Part shown: positions 32,238 through 40,672 of the stretch, in pieces | Layout of the letters: the number at the start of each line of letters is the position of its first letter | Numbering within the stretch: position 1 is the first letter of the stretch | NCBI GenBank assembly: GCA_910585895.1 | Contig: CAJUHY010000006.1 | Location: forward strand, 23,117-87,116 | DNA: 64,000 nt | Direction of reading: 5' to 3' | Source: an uncultured Lachnospiraceae bacterium | GTDB taxonomy: Bacteria; Bacillota; Clostridia; Lachnospirales; Lachnospiraceae | Program-made: the position numbers and the translations under genes | Notes under the pieces: model-generated | The model's database searches: none | What the model saw: only the letters and a program-made list of their open reading frames with translations | What the model was told of the DNA's origin: nothing

Positions 32238-32681
32238 ATGGAATCGAGAGCAGATATTGAGCAATTATTGAAAGATGGGCACACGGTCCAGACGGTCATC
32301 AACGGTTACAGTATGTATCCGATGCTTGTGCCTGACAGGGACAGCGTGATTCTTGCCCCACTGCAAGGGTATGTGCCAAGACGCGGTGATGTCGTGCTTT
32401 ATCGGCGAGATAACAGTATCTTGGTGCTTCACCGGATTTGGCGGGTCAGACAGGACGGCGTTTATATGGTGGGAGATAACCAGACGGAAATAGAGGGACC
32501 GCTGCGGCAGGACCAGATTCGCGGCAGTTTGGCGGCTTTTATCCGTAAGGGGAAGCATGTTTCGGTCGGCAATATTTATTATCGCGCATATGCGTTGGTC
32601 TGGCTATGGATGCGTCCTATCCGTCATAAAGTGGCGGTGGCTGTCCATGCTGTAAAGAAATTTAGGAGACATAGAGAATAA
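32238..32681 (+). CDS. S24/S26-family peptidase, Ser-His (Sec11-like) type
   Basis: A 147-residue protein with GYSMYPML (Ser25) and VLHRIWRV (His65) followed by YMVGDNQ. These are the catalytic boxes of signal peptidase I-like enzymes, but the lysine base is replaced by histidine as in Sec11/archaeal-type enzymes. There is no N-terminal membrane helix; a hydrophobic YALVWLWM segment near the C-terminus may touch the membrane. It is followed after 18 bases by a PqqD gene, and such pairs occur beside polysaccharide or peptide-modification loci. It may cut a leader or exported protein; the target is unknown. The ribosome-binding site is weak. Confidence 0.75.
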   Translation: MESRADIEQLLKDGHTVQTVINGYSMYPMLVPDRDSVILAPLQGYVPRRGDVVLYRRDNSILVLHRIWRVRQDGVYMVGDNQTEIEGPLRQDQIRGSLAAFIRKGKHVSVGNIYYRAYALVWLWMRPIRHKVAVAVHAVKKFRRHRE

Positions 32682-32699
32682 CTTTTTGAGGTAATGTAG

Positions 32700-32966
32700 G
32701 TGAATGCCAGATATAGAATCAGGAAAGCAGCAGGAAGTTACTGGCTGTTGGATATGCAGCAAGATGGGAAAAGTTATATAGAACCGATTGCTTTAAATGA
32801 GAGCGGAGCCAGGATTTGGGAACTTGCCAGCCAGGGCTTGGATAAAGCGGCAATTGCAGAACATCTGGCAAAGAAGTACGGAATCAGCAAAGAGATGGTA
32901 GAAGAGGATATCCTGCATTTTTTGGAGGGGCTGGAAGCTGCAGGAGTATCCATAGGGGATAAGTGA
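32700..32966 (+). CDS. Stand-alone PqqD-family protein
   Basis: An 88-residue PqqD-like protein (IALNESGARIWELASQGL, then VEEDILHFLEGLEAAGV). PqqD/RRE proteins bind leader peptides and hand them to modifying enzymes. It starts at GTG 32700 behind GAGG. It lies between the S24/S26 peptidase and the PelD-like gene, ten bases before the latter. No radical-SAM enzyme is nearby, so the usual partner is missing; the kinase across the promoter region, itself carrying a PqqD domain, is the most likely relative. Confidence 0.75.
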   Translation: MNARYRIRKAAGSYWLLDMQQDGKSYIEPIALNESGARIWELASQGLDKAAIAEHLAKKYGISKEMVEEDILHFLEGLEAAGVSIGDK

Positions 32967-32976
32967 GGCGCACATC

Positions 32977-35175
32977 ATGGAAATACTTTTGGTCGGCAGT
33001 GACAATGAATTGATGCGGACAATGATTAACAAGCTAAATAAAGAAGGACACCGTTGTTACGTGCTGACTGGTAATAAGAACCAGGTTGGCGCTTATAAGA
33101 ATGCTTATGAAAAGTATCGTTTTCCCTATGAAAGCGATTGTCTGAAAGAGATTTTTGACAGTGTTCGTCCGGATGCCACGATTTTTTTAGGCGTATATGA
33201 TTACAATTTTGACTGGACAGACCCGCGGAAAGAATCGGTGCGTTACCAGACTGCGCTGCAGAACGTTCTGACGTCCTTTTCCATGCTCAAAAAAGGACGT
33301 TTTATCTACCTCTCTTCGGAGGAAGTTTACTCTCAGTCCTACCAGAATAATATTGATGAGCGGGAAGAGACCTCTGCATTTAGTTTCCGCAGTGTTGCTA
33401 TCGCCCAGGGAGAGGATGTCTGCCGCAATTATAAACAGACGATGGGTACGGACACGGTAATTCTGCGTATGGACCATCTTTATATGATGCCGGAAAAGCA
33501 GATGGGCGATAACCGCACAGTGATAGACACCAATCCTTGTGCCAAGATGTGCATTGAGGCCTTAGAGACTGGGTACATTCAGGCAAATGCCAACAAAGTT
33601 TTTTCCTTATTATATGTCAACGATGCGGTGGAGGCAATTTATAAAGCGGTTGCCGCTGAGGAACTTGGGCGGGAACTTTACCATGTTTCCTCCGGTGAAG
33701 AAATCAATGAGATGGATTTGGCAAAGAAAATCCAGGAACAGATGGGAGAGGGAATTTCCATCACAGACAATACCGTGGGCAGTTTGATGCGTGTAGTTCT
33801 GGACAACGGCGTTTTTGACAGTGAGCTTGGCATGACGGTTTTCCACCATGTGGATGAAGTTGTCGCCAAGATGGCAAAATATATTAAGAAATACAGCGCC
33901 AGTTTTATCAATCTGGAGGATGTCAGAGGTAAAAAGAAACGAAACTGGCGGCAGACGCTGCGTGTTATCTTTGAGGCGTTAGTGCCTTTCATAGAGAATA
34001 TGATTTGTTTTATCCCCTTTTTTATGTTGAACAATCGGGCGGTTGGCAGCCGGTATTTTGCAAATTTGGATTTCTATTTGCTGTATGTTCTGCTGTTTGC
34101 GATAGTGTATGGGCAGCAGCAGGCAACGTTCTCGGCGGTGCTTGCAGTGGGAGGTTACTGTTTCCGACAGATGTATAACCGCAGCAGTCTGGAAGTGCTG
34201 CTTGATTATAATACATATGTATGGATTGCACAATTGTTTATTTTAGGGCTTGCGGTCGGCTATATGAAGGACCGGCTGCGCAACATTCGCAATGAAAATA
34301 AGCATGAAGTGCAGTACATGGTAACGCAGTTGGATGATATTCAGGATATCAACACCAGTAATGTCCGCATCAAGAATCTGCTGGAGGTGCAGCTTGTCAA
34401 TCAGAATGACAGTTTTGGTAAGATTTATGAGATTACTTCCAGCCTGGACCAGTACGAGCCATCTGAGGTATTGTTTTACGCGGCAGAAATCCTCGCCAAG
34501 CTGGTGGATAGTAAGGATGTAGCAATCTATACGATTGCCAACCGGTCTTATGCGCGTCTGTTTTCTGCGACGTCCCCCAAGGCGAGGGAGTTGGGCAATT
34601 CCATAGAATATACGAAGATGGAGGATATGTATCGCCTGCTCAAAGAGAAGAGGGTTTATATCAACCGCAGCATGGATCCGCAGTATCCTTTGATGGCGGA
34701 TGCCATTTATGCGGAGGATGAGATGCAGCTGATTCTTATGGTCTGGGGTATTCCATGGGAGCGCATGACACTGAGTCAGGCTAACATGCTGATTATTATT
34801 GGCTATCTGATTCAGAATGCTGTGCTGCGTGCCAACCGATATCTGGATGCATTGGAGCAGCAGCGTTACCTGCAGGGAACAAAAGTGCTGGATGCGGAGG
34901 CGTTTGAGTCTCTGGTAAAGGCATACCTGACAGCGAGGAATAAAGGACTTACCGAGTGTACGGTTTTGGAGATAGATATTGAAGGCAAAAATTTGGAGAA
35001 AAGCGGGGATGAGTTAGCCGGGCTGATGCGCCAGAGCGATTATATTGGCAAGATGTCAGACGGAAGGCTCTGCGCCCTGTTATCAAATACAGACAGCAAA
35101 GACGCCGACTACGTAATCAAGCGTTTTGCAAAAACCGGTTATAACAGCGTGATTCAGGAGGATGTGGGGATATGA
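32977..35175 (+). CDS. pelD: PelD-like c-di-GMP receptor with N-terminal SDR domain
   Basis: A 732-residue fusion. Residues 1-320 form an epimerase-like SDR domain, but the Rossmann glycine loop reads VGSDNELM and the usual YxxxK is not found, so it may be inactive. Four membrane segments (about 335-430), a helical linker, a GAF domain (about 470-610) and a degenerate GGDEF domain (about 640-720) match PelD of the Pel pathway. The GGDEF signature is replaced by KMSDGRL, but the inhibitory-site RxxD is kept (RQSD, residues 685-688), as in Pseudomonas PelD, which binds c-di-GMP to switch on Pel synthesis. It overlaps the next gene by four bases (ATGA). Confidence 0.85.
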   Translation: MEILLVGSDNELMRTMINKLNKEGHRCYVLTGNKNQVGAYKNAYEKYRFPYESDCLKEIFDSVRPDATIFLGVYDYNFDWTDPRKESVRYQTALQNVLTSFSMLKKGRFIYLSSEEVYSQSYQNNIDEREETSAFSFRSVAIAQGEDVCRNYKQTMGTDTVILRMDHLYMMPEKQMGDNRTVIDTNPCAKMCIEALETGYIQANANKVFSLLYVNDAVEAIYKAVAAEELGRELYHVSSGEEINEMDLAKKIQEQMGEGISITDNTVGSLMRVVLDNGVFDSELGMTVFHHVDEVVAKMAKYIKKYSASFINLEDVRGKKKRNWRQTLRVIFEALVPFIENMICFIPFFMLNNRAVGSRYFANLDFYLLYVLLFAIVYGQQQATFSAVLAVGGYCFRQMYNRSSLEVLLDYNTYVWIAQLFILGLAVGYMKDRLRNIRNENKHEVQYMVTQLDDIQDINTSNVRIKNLLEVQLVNQNDSFGKIYEITSSLDQYEPSEVLFYAAEILAKLVDSKDVAIYTIANRSYARLFSATSPKARELGNSIEYTKMEDMYRLLKEKRVYINRSMDPQYPLMADAIYAEDEMQLILMVWGIPWERMTLSQANMLIIIGYLIQNAVLRANRYLDALEQQRYLQGTKVLDAEAFESLVKAYLTARNKGLTECTVLEIDIEGKNLEKSGDELAGLMRQSDYIGKMSDGRLCALLSNTDSKDADYVIKRFAKTGYNSVIQEDVGI

Positions 35176-36137
35176 CAATGAAGGAAATTTTCTTCTGCTG
35201 TATCCTTCTGGCAAATACGGTGGTATCTGTTATTTATCTGCTGTTTGGTTTGCTGGTTGCCGGACGGCAGGAACCGGAGGATGATAAGGGAGAAAAGGAG
35301 CAGGAAGAACCGCCGATGCGAGACGGCAAGGCGGTCTATATCATGAATTTTGTGGTTATGCTGCTTTGTCCGGTGGTCGGACCAATCTTCTTTGGCGTCG
35401 GGCATCTGATGTTTCGCTTTGTGTTTCGGCAGGACGTCCACTTGGAAGATGTTATCTTTAGTAAAGAGCGCGTGAAGACGAATGAGCGTGCCGATGAAGA
35501 GCGGGAAAGAAATATGGCTCCCCTGGAGGAGGCGATAGCCGTCAGCGACAAGGAAAGCCTGAGAAGTTTGATGCTCAATGTTATCCGCGGCGATATCCAC
35601 AATTCGCTAGCAGCGATATCCCTGGCATTGAATAGCCAGGATTCGGAGACTTCGCACTATGCGGCTTCCGTGCTGCAGGACGAACTGAATGGGTTCCGCG
35701 GTAATGTACAGAAGGTCTGGCGGGAGATTGAGGAGGAAGCTGAGGAGGAAACGGACTGTGAATTCTATTTGATTCCTTATATGAATAGCGTACTGGAGCA
35801 GAAAGTCTTTACAGAGATGGAACAGAAGAATATGGTCAGTAAGTTTGCCGAGGTGGGTGAGGTTTTATACCGCAAGAATCCACACAGGTTTACCAGCCAG
35901 TATTATGAATGGATTTGTCTGCGGCTGCTGGACGTCCGGGATTTCGAGGCAATGGAGCGTTGGTGCGACCGCGCGATGGCTCAGTATCCGGAAGAACTTT
36001 CCAGCTATACCTGTAAGCTGAAGCTGTACTTTACGGCACAGGAGAAGGAGAAATTTTTTAAGACAATGGATGCACTAAAGCAATCCAGTATTGTAATTGA
36101 CAGAGAGACGTTAGCGTTAATTCGTACGTTTGGTTAG
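35172..36137 (+). CDS. pelE: PelE-like membrane/TPR protein
   Basis: A 321-residue protein: two N-terminal membrane helices (about 5-30 and 56-82) and a soluble helical-repeat part (about 130-321) of TPR-like build (ALNSQDSETSHYAASVLQDEL, FEAMERWCDRAMAQYPEEL). PelE in Pel systems has this design and bridges PelD and the glycosyltransferase PelF at the membrane. Its place directly after PelD with an ATGA overlap supports the assignment; sequence-level resemblance is modest. Confidence 0.7.
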   Translation: MTMKEIFFCCILLANTVVSVIYLLFGLLVAGRQEPEDDKGEKEQEEPPMRDGKAVYIMNFVVMLLCPVVGPIFFGVGHLMFRFVFRQDVHLEDVIFSKERVKTNERADEERERNMAPLEEAIAVSDKESLRSLMLNVIRGDIHNSLAAISLALNSQDSETSHYAASVLQDELNGFRGNVQKVWREIEEEAEEETDCEFYLIPYMNSVLEQKVFTEMEQKNMVSKFAEVGEVLYRKNPHRFTSQYYEWICLRLLDVRDFEAMERWCDRAMAQYPEELSSYTCKLKLYFTAQEKEKFFKTMDALKQSSIVIDRETLALIRTFG

Positions 36138-36149
36138 GAGGTGATGGCA

Positions 36150-38678
36150 GTGTCAATGGAAGTTCTGACAATTTTACAGGTTATCTGGAGCCTTGCATCA
36201 TACCTGGTGATGACGTTGGCTCTTCCGGCGCTGCTGTTGTATCGTAAAATAAAACACCTCAGGTTTTGTGAGCGGTTTATCGCGTATCAGATGGCCGGCA
36301 ATTTCTATATGATGAATCTGGTGTCTGTCCTGGAACTTTTGCATATCTCAAACCGCGTGACCTTGACGCTTCTGACGATTCTTCCATGTGCGGGGATTTA
36401 TGTGATTCTTTATAAGAAAAAACCTATGGAAATGCTGCAGGATTTGTTTGAATTTCTGGAGCGGCTGGCAGGCGGGCAGGTTGGAACCCGGCTGTTCCTT
36501 TTGCGTGTCCGTGTGGGTATCTGGCATCTTCTGAAACGCGGAGTGCGCGCATTGTTTTCCCGCATTGGCAGGAATTTTATAGATATTGTCCTGGTGACAA
36601 TTTTGACAGCAGGAATATGTTATATTTATGGAACAAATTTGCTGCAGCATTTTGGATACTGCGCATCGGATTTGCCAGTGCACAATTATTGGGTGAATTA
36701 TCTGGGGCACAACAAAATTTTCGTTGCCGGAATCTACCCCTTTGGTTTTCACTGCGTCATCTATTATCTGCATGAGGTTTTCGCAATTCCGACTTACGTT
36801 CTGTTACGGGTATTCTGCATTGTGCAGAATTTGATGTTCCATTATGCTCTGCTGGCGTTTGCCAGATATTGCTGTAAGTCCAAATTCGCCCCCTATGTAG
36901 GCGTGTATATTTATGTATTTTTACAAGTTTTCGGAGAGAGTACATTTCTTCGCTTTTTTAGTACCTTACCACAGGAATTTGGCATGATTTTCATTCTTCC
37001 TTCCATATATTATCTGTTTGCATTTTTTGAGAGGAAGAAAGAAAGCGAGGAATTGCAAAAGAAAAGACAGGCAGAGGAAGAAGAACTGCTGCCTTTGAGT
37101 GAAGAGAGCATCATCAGGATAGAAGAACGGGGGATTGTCAAGACCAGCGTGGATTCACAGGTGGAAGAGGTTGTAGAGCAAGCTGCGCCCAAGAGAAGGT
37201 TGTTTAAACGGACGGTGGAGGAACAAAAAATCAGGATTCCTTTAAAGGAAAAAATCAAGGCTATGACAGGAAGCGCCGGTTTCTGGTATCTGGCAGGTTT
37301 TGCTGTCAGTTTTGGCATGACTTTATCCGCTCATTTCTATGATACCATGATAGCAGGGCTTTTGTGCATAGGAATTGCCTGTGGATATTCTTTCCGTTTA
37401 TTTCGGCCGAAATATCTGGGTAAGGTCATGCTGACGGGTATAATTTCTATTTTTATAGCAATATTGCCAATGTTGATTGCATTTGCGATGGGGACTCCGC
37501 TGCAAGGTTCTCTTGGTTGGGGAATGAAAGTCATTTCCGGGGAGAACAAAGAAGATTTTGTGCAGGCTGCACCAGTGCAGAATCAGGAATCTGCAGGAGA
37601 TACTTCGGCAAATGCAGAAGGTTCTGCCGGAACTGATTTGTCAGAGGGCGGACAGCAGACAGGGGGAGCGCAGAACAGAACGGAAACGATGAGTGATGGC
37701 AGCTTTGTCGTCCACCAGAAATCCTTGCCTGAAAAAGTGATATCCAAGCTAAAAACGGCAGTGGAAGCTTTCTGGAACGTTATGAGTGTTTATATTATTC
37801 TTGACAGCTATCCGATTTTTCAGATATTTCTGGTAGGGTCAATGGTTCTTCTGGCGCTGTTGTCGCTGATTTTCTTCCTTGTGCGGCAGACAGATTACGC
37901 TGCGCGCTGTCTTTCACTGTCGGCAGGAATGGTGGCGCTTTCTATCTTGCAGGCATCTGACAAGTTGGGGCTGCCCACGCTTATGGATGAAACAAGAACA
38001 TGTATCTTTTATGTTTATGTTCTGGTAGCGACCTGGAGTCTGTGTGTGGATGGCGTATTGCAGCTGACTTTCGGTTGGTTCAAGAAAAAATGGATTCTGA
38101 ATACTGTTTCCTTGGTGGCGCTGGCAGCTGTGGCTGTGTACGGCGACCAGGCGGGGCTTATGCGTACACCCAGGGATACGCCGGCGCTGCAGACGAATGA
38201 AGCAATTCTCTGCCTGACAAATATTTTACACGATAACAAGGATTTCACGTGGACAATCTGTTCTGCCAACGATGAATTGCGGATGGGGGAAGATTATGGA
38301 TACCATCATGAGGTACATACTTTTTTGAGGGATTTGGAGAGAAAGGGCAGGACTCATTCTGTAACCATTCCGACATCGAAGGTTTACTTTTTTATAGAGA
38401 AGATACCAGTTATGTATGGGCAGGCTTATCGAGGCGGTGAGCCGGAGATATCGGCAGTATTTGCCGATGAGCCGCTGCCGGTCGGTGCGGGCATCTCCAT
38501 GTACCAGGGGATAAACCGCCTGATAGAAATGTCCAAACTATATGAATGGGCGCAGGATTTTGCAGAACTCTATCCCAATGATGTGAAAATATATTATGAG
38601 TCAGACAATTTCGTGTGTTATTGTGTAGAGCAGGATTTATACCGACCGTTTAATTTTGCGATTGAGGATAAGGATTGA
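36150..38678 (+). CDS. Large polytopic membrane protein of the Pel-like locus (GT-C-like?)
   Basis: An 842-residue membrane protein not firmly recognised. About ten to twelve hydrophobic helices lie in two blocks (10-330 and 375-660), separated by a charged cytosolic stretch (about 300-370) and with an acidic low-complexity Gln/Gly loop (about 475-515); the last 180 residues are soluble. An extracytoplasmic loop SDLPVHNYWVNYLG recalls the acidic first loop of GT-C glycosyltransferases. It may add to, polymerise or export the glycan; B. cereus-type Pel loci as I know them lack it. GTG 36150 best fits AGGAGG at 36136-36141, though GTG 36141 and ATG 36144 are possible. Confidence 0.55.
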   Translation: MSMEVLTILQVIWSLASYLVMTLALPALLLYRKIKHLRFCERFIAYQMAGNFYMMNLVSVLELLHISNRVTLTLLTILPCAGIYVILYKKKPMEMLQDLFEFLERLAGGQVGTRLFLLRVRVGIWHLLKRGVRALFSRIGRNFIDIVLVTILTAGICYIYGTNLLQHFGYCASDLPVHNYWVNYLGHNKIFVAGIYPFGFHCVIYYLHEVFAIPTYVLLRVFCIVQNLMFHYALLAFARYCCKSKFAPYVGVYIYVFLQVFGESTFLRFFSTLPQEFGMIFILPSIYYLFAFFERKKESEELQKKRQAEEEELLPLSEESIIRIEERGIVKTSVDSQVEEVVEQAAPKRRLFKRTVEEQKIRIPLKEKIKAMTGSAGFWYLAGFAVSFGMTLSAHFYDTMIAGLLCIGIACGYSFRLFRPKYLGKVMLTGIISIFIAILPMLIAFAMGTPLQGSLGWGMKVISGENKEDFVQAAPVQNQESAGDTSANAEGSAGTDLSEGGQQTGGAQNRTETMSDGSFVVHQKSLPEKVISKLKTAVEAFWNVMSVYIILDSYPIFQIFLVGSMVLLALLSLIFFLVRQTDYAARCLSLSAGMVALSILQASDKLGLPTLMDETRTCIFYVYVLVATWSLCVDGVLQLTFGWFKKKWILNTVSLVALAAVAVYGDQAGLMRTPRDTPALQTNEAILCLTNILHDNKDFTWTICSANDELRMGEDYGYHHEVHTFLRDLERKGRTHSVTIPTSKVYFFIEKIPVMYGQAYRGGEPEISAVFADEPLPVGAGISMYQGINRLIEMSKLYEWAQDFAELYPNDVKIYYESDNFVCYCVEQDLYRPFNFAIEDKD

Positions 38679-38735
38679 TGATGCGCGCCGACTTATGATA
38701 AAAAGGATTGGTTGTGCAGCAGTGGAGGATTTCGT

Positions 38736-40610
38736 ATGGTATCCCGCAGAAACTTTTTTTCCATCACGCTGATAATGCTGGTGGTAGTGTTTATGTTTCT
38801 GGTTCCAGAGGTTATCAAGAACCAGGTAAACAATTATGGACAAAATAGATATGAGGAATCAACGAATACTAAATTTACCGGGAAATCTGTTTATACCGCG
38901 ACAAAAACGGATGGGAAGAAATCGGGAAGGTTTGTTGTATTTATCGGTGATAACAGGGATGGCGCCGTGGGCAGCATGGTCAGTCAGTGGTGTCTGTATT
39001 CCAAGCGTCGTCTGCTGAGCTTTAAGTCTCTGCGAAAATATCAGGCAGAGCCCAAAAATCTGCCGGAGGCAATTTTGATAGACAGCGCTTATCTGGATTT
39101 TGACAAGGAACTTTCTGTGTTGGCTACTTATGCCAAAGTGGGTGTTAACCTGATTTTCTGTAATCTGCCGGATGTGAAGGATGTGTCCAGAAATCCCAAG
39201 CTCAGAAAATTGCTGGGAATCAATGCAATTATTGACGAAGAGATTAAAGTTGAGGGAATCCGGCTGATGGACGGTTTTCTGTTGGGAGGACTGAAAGAGT
39301 ATATCCTGGATGAGACCATGGAAAAGACGCAGCAGGATTTGGATTTAGAGATGCCCTGGTACAGGATTTCCGGCGGCGCAAAGATGTTTATGCAGGGGAT
39401 GATGGAAGATGAAGTGATGGAAGAGTATTACATGATGCCAGAAGGGGATGTAATTACCAAGAACCAGAATCTTCCGGCTGTCATATGGAGAAATAAGTAC
39501 CAGAATGCCATGGTTTTTGCGGTAAACGGTGATTATTTGTCTACAAACGCAGGGATTGGCATTCTGAGCGCGATGATGACGGAAATTAAAGATTATGACA
39601 TTTATCCGGTTATCAATGCGCAGAATATGGTAGTGTTGAATTTCCCTGATTTGGCAAATGAAAATGAGGCGGAGATTATGGAGCGGTACAGCCGGTCGCT
39701 GCCAGCGGTCAACCGTGATGTTGTATGGCCGGGGCTCGTGTCTGTTGCTCAGCAGAATTCTTATAAAATGACTTGTATGCTTATCCCGCAGCTGGAGTAT
39801 GAGGATGAACTGGAACCAGAGGGGAACGCGTTAGTCTATTATATGAAGCTTTTTCAGGAGCAGAAAGCGGAGACCGGACTTTCTGGGACGCATAAAGAAG
39901 ATATGGATATCTCAGAGAAACTGGATGAGGATGTTGAATTATTAGACGGAGTAGTGCCGGAGTATTCTCTCTTGTCCTTCTATCAGGGAAATATGAGCGA
40001 TGAAGAGTTGGAAGAGGCGCTAAAGCGTGAGAAATTGAGTAAGATACGGACCGTTTTTGCAGATTATGACAAAACGCAGGATTTGGTATCCTATCTGGGG
40101 GACGGAATCATCAAACAGACTGGTATTAATGATGGCTACAGCCATAAATTCAGCGAAAATCTTCGTATGATGAGCATTCAGACATCATTAGGGTATTCCA
40201 ACATCCAGGTAGACCTCAAAAAGATTGCCTTTCCAGAGAGTGATGAGGATTCCTGGGAGAAGCTTTCGCGGAAGTTTGCCGGCAATACCCGGACATACTG
40301 GAGACGGTTCAGTAAATTTGAAAAGACAACGCTTTCGGAGAGCAATCAGCATATCCGCAGATTTCTGGCGTTGGATTATCAACAGCAGAGGGAAGGAAAT
40401 AAGCTTACCCTCGATATTTCCAATTTTGAGGAAGAGGCATGGTTTATTCTGAGGACGCATGGAGAAGGAATCAAGCAGGCAACTGGAGCTGAATTTACCA
40501 GGATAGAGGAAAGCGCGTACCTGATTACGGCGACAGAGCCTAAGGTACAGCTGGAATTGGAGGAAGAACAGGGAAGGTATTATTATTTCGAGAAGGATAA
40601 GCAGCCTTAA
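38736..40610 (+). CDS. PelA/DUF2194-like membrane-anchored protein (putative glycan deacetylase)
   Basis: A 624-residue protein with one N-terminal membrane anchor (about 8-28) and a large outside part. An N-terminal alpha/beta domain (about 65-190, FVVFIGDN, AILIDSAYLDF) is followed by a region with AVNGDYLSTNAGIGILSAMM and VLNFPDLAN that suggests a deacetylase-like barrel, then a beta-rich C-terminus. DUF2194-type proteins occur beside pelF/pelG and are thought to take the place of PelA, which deacetylates Pel. Catalytic residues cannot be fixed by eye. ATG 38736 follows GTGGAGG; TTG 38712 is less likely. Confidence 0.6.
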   Translation: MVSRRNFFSITLIMLVVVFMFLVPEVIKNQVNNYGQNRYEESTNTKFTGKSVYTATKTDGKKSGRFVVFIGDNRDGAVGSMVSQWCLYSKRRLLSFKSLRKYQAEPKNLPEAILIDSAYLDFDKELSVLATYAKVGVNLIFCNLPDVKDVSRNPKLRKLLGINAIIDEEIKVEGIRLMDGFLLGGLKEYILDETMEKTQQDLDLEMPWYRISGGAKMFMQGMMEDEVMEEYYMMPEGDVITKNQNLPAVIWRNKYQNAMVFAVNGDYLSTNAGIGILSAMMTEIKDYDIYPVINAQNMVVLNFPDLANENEAEIMERYSRSLPAVNRDVVWPGLVSVAQQNSYKMTCMLIPQLEYEDELEPEGNALVYYMKLFQEQKAETGLSGTHKEDMDISEKLDEDVELLDGVVPEYSLLSFYQGNMSDEELEEALKREKLSKIRTVFADYDKTQDLVSYLGDGIIKQTGINDGYSHKFSENLRMMSIQTSLGYSNIQVDLKKIAFPESDEDSWEKLSRKFAGNTRTYWRRFSKFEKTTLSESNQHIRRFLALDYQQQREGNKLTLDISNFEEEAWFILRTHGEGIKQATGAEFTRIEESAYLITATEPKVQLELEEEQGRYYYFEKDKQP

Positions 40611-40672
40611 GATTTCTCAGGCAAACAGAGATGTGTTGGTACAGACAGCAATAGATGAGGAGGATGGTGTAA

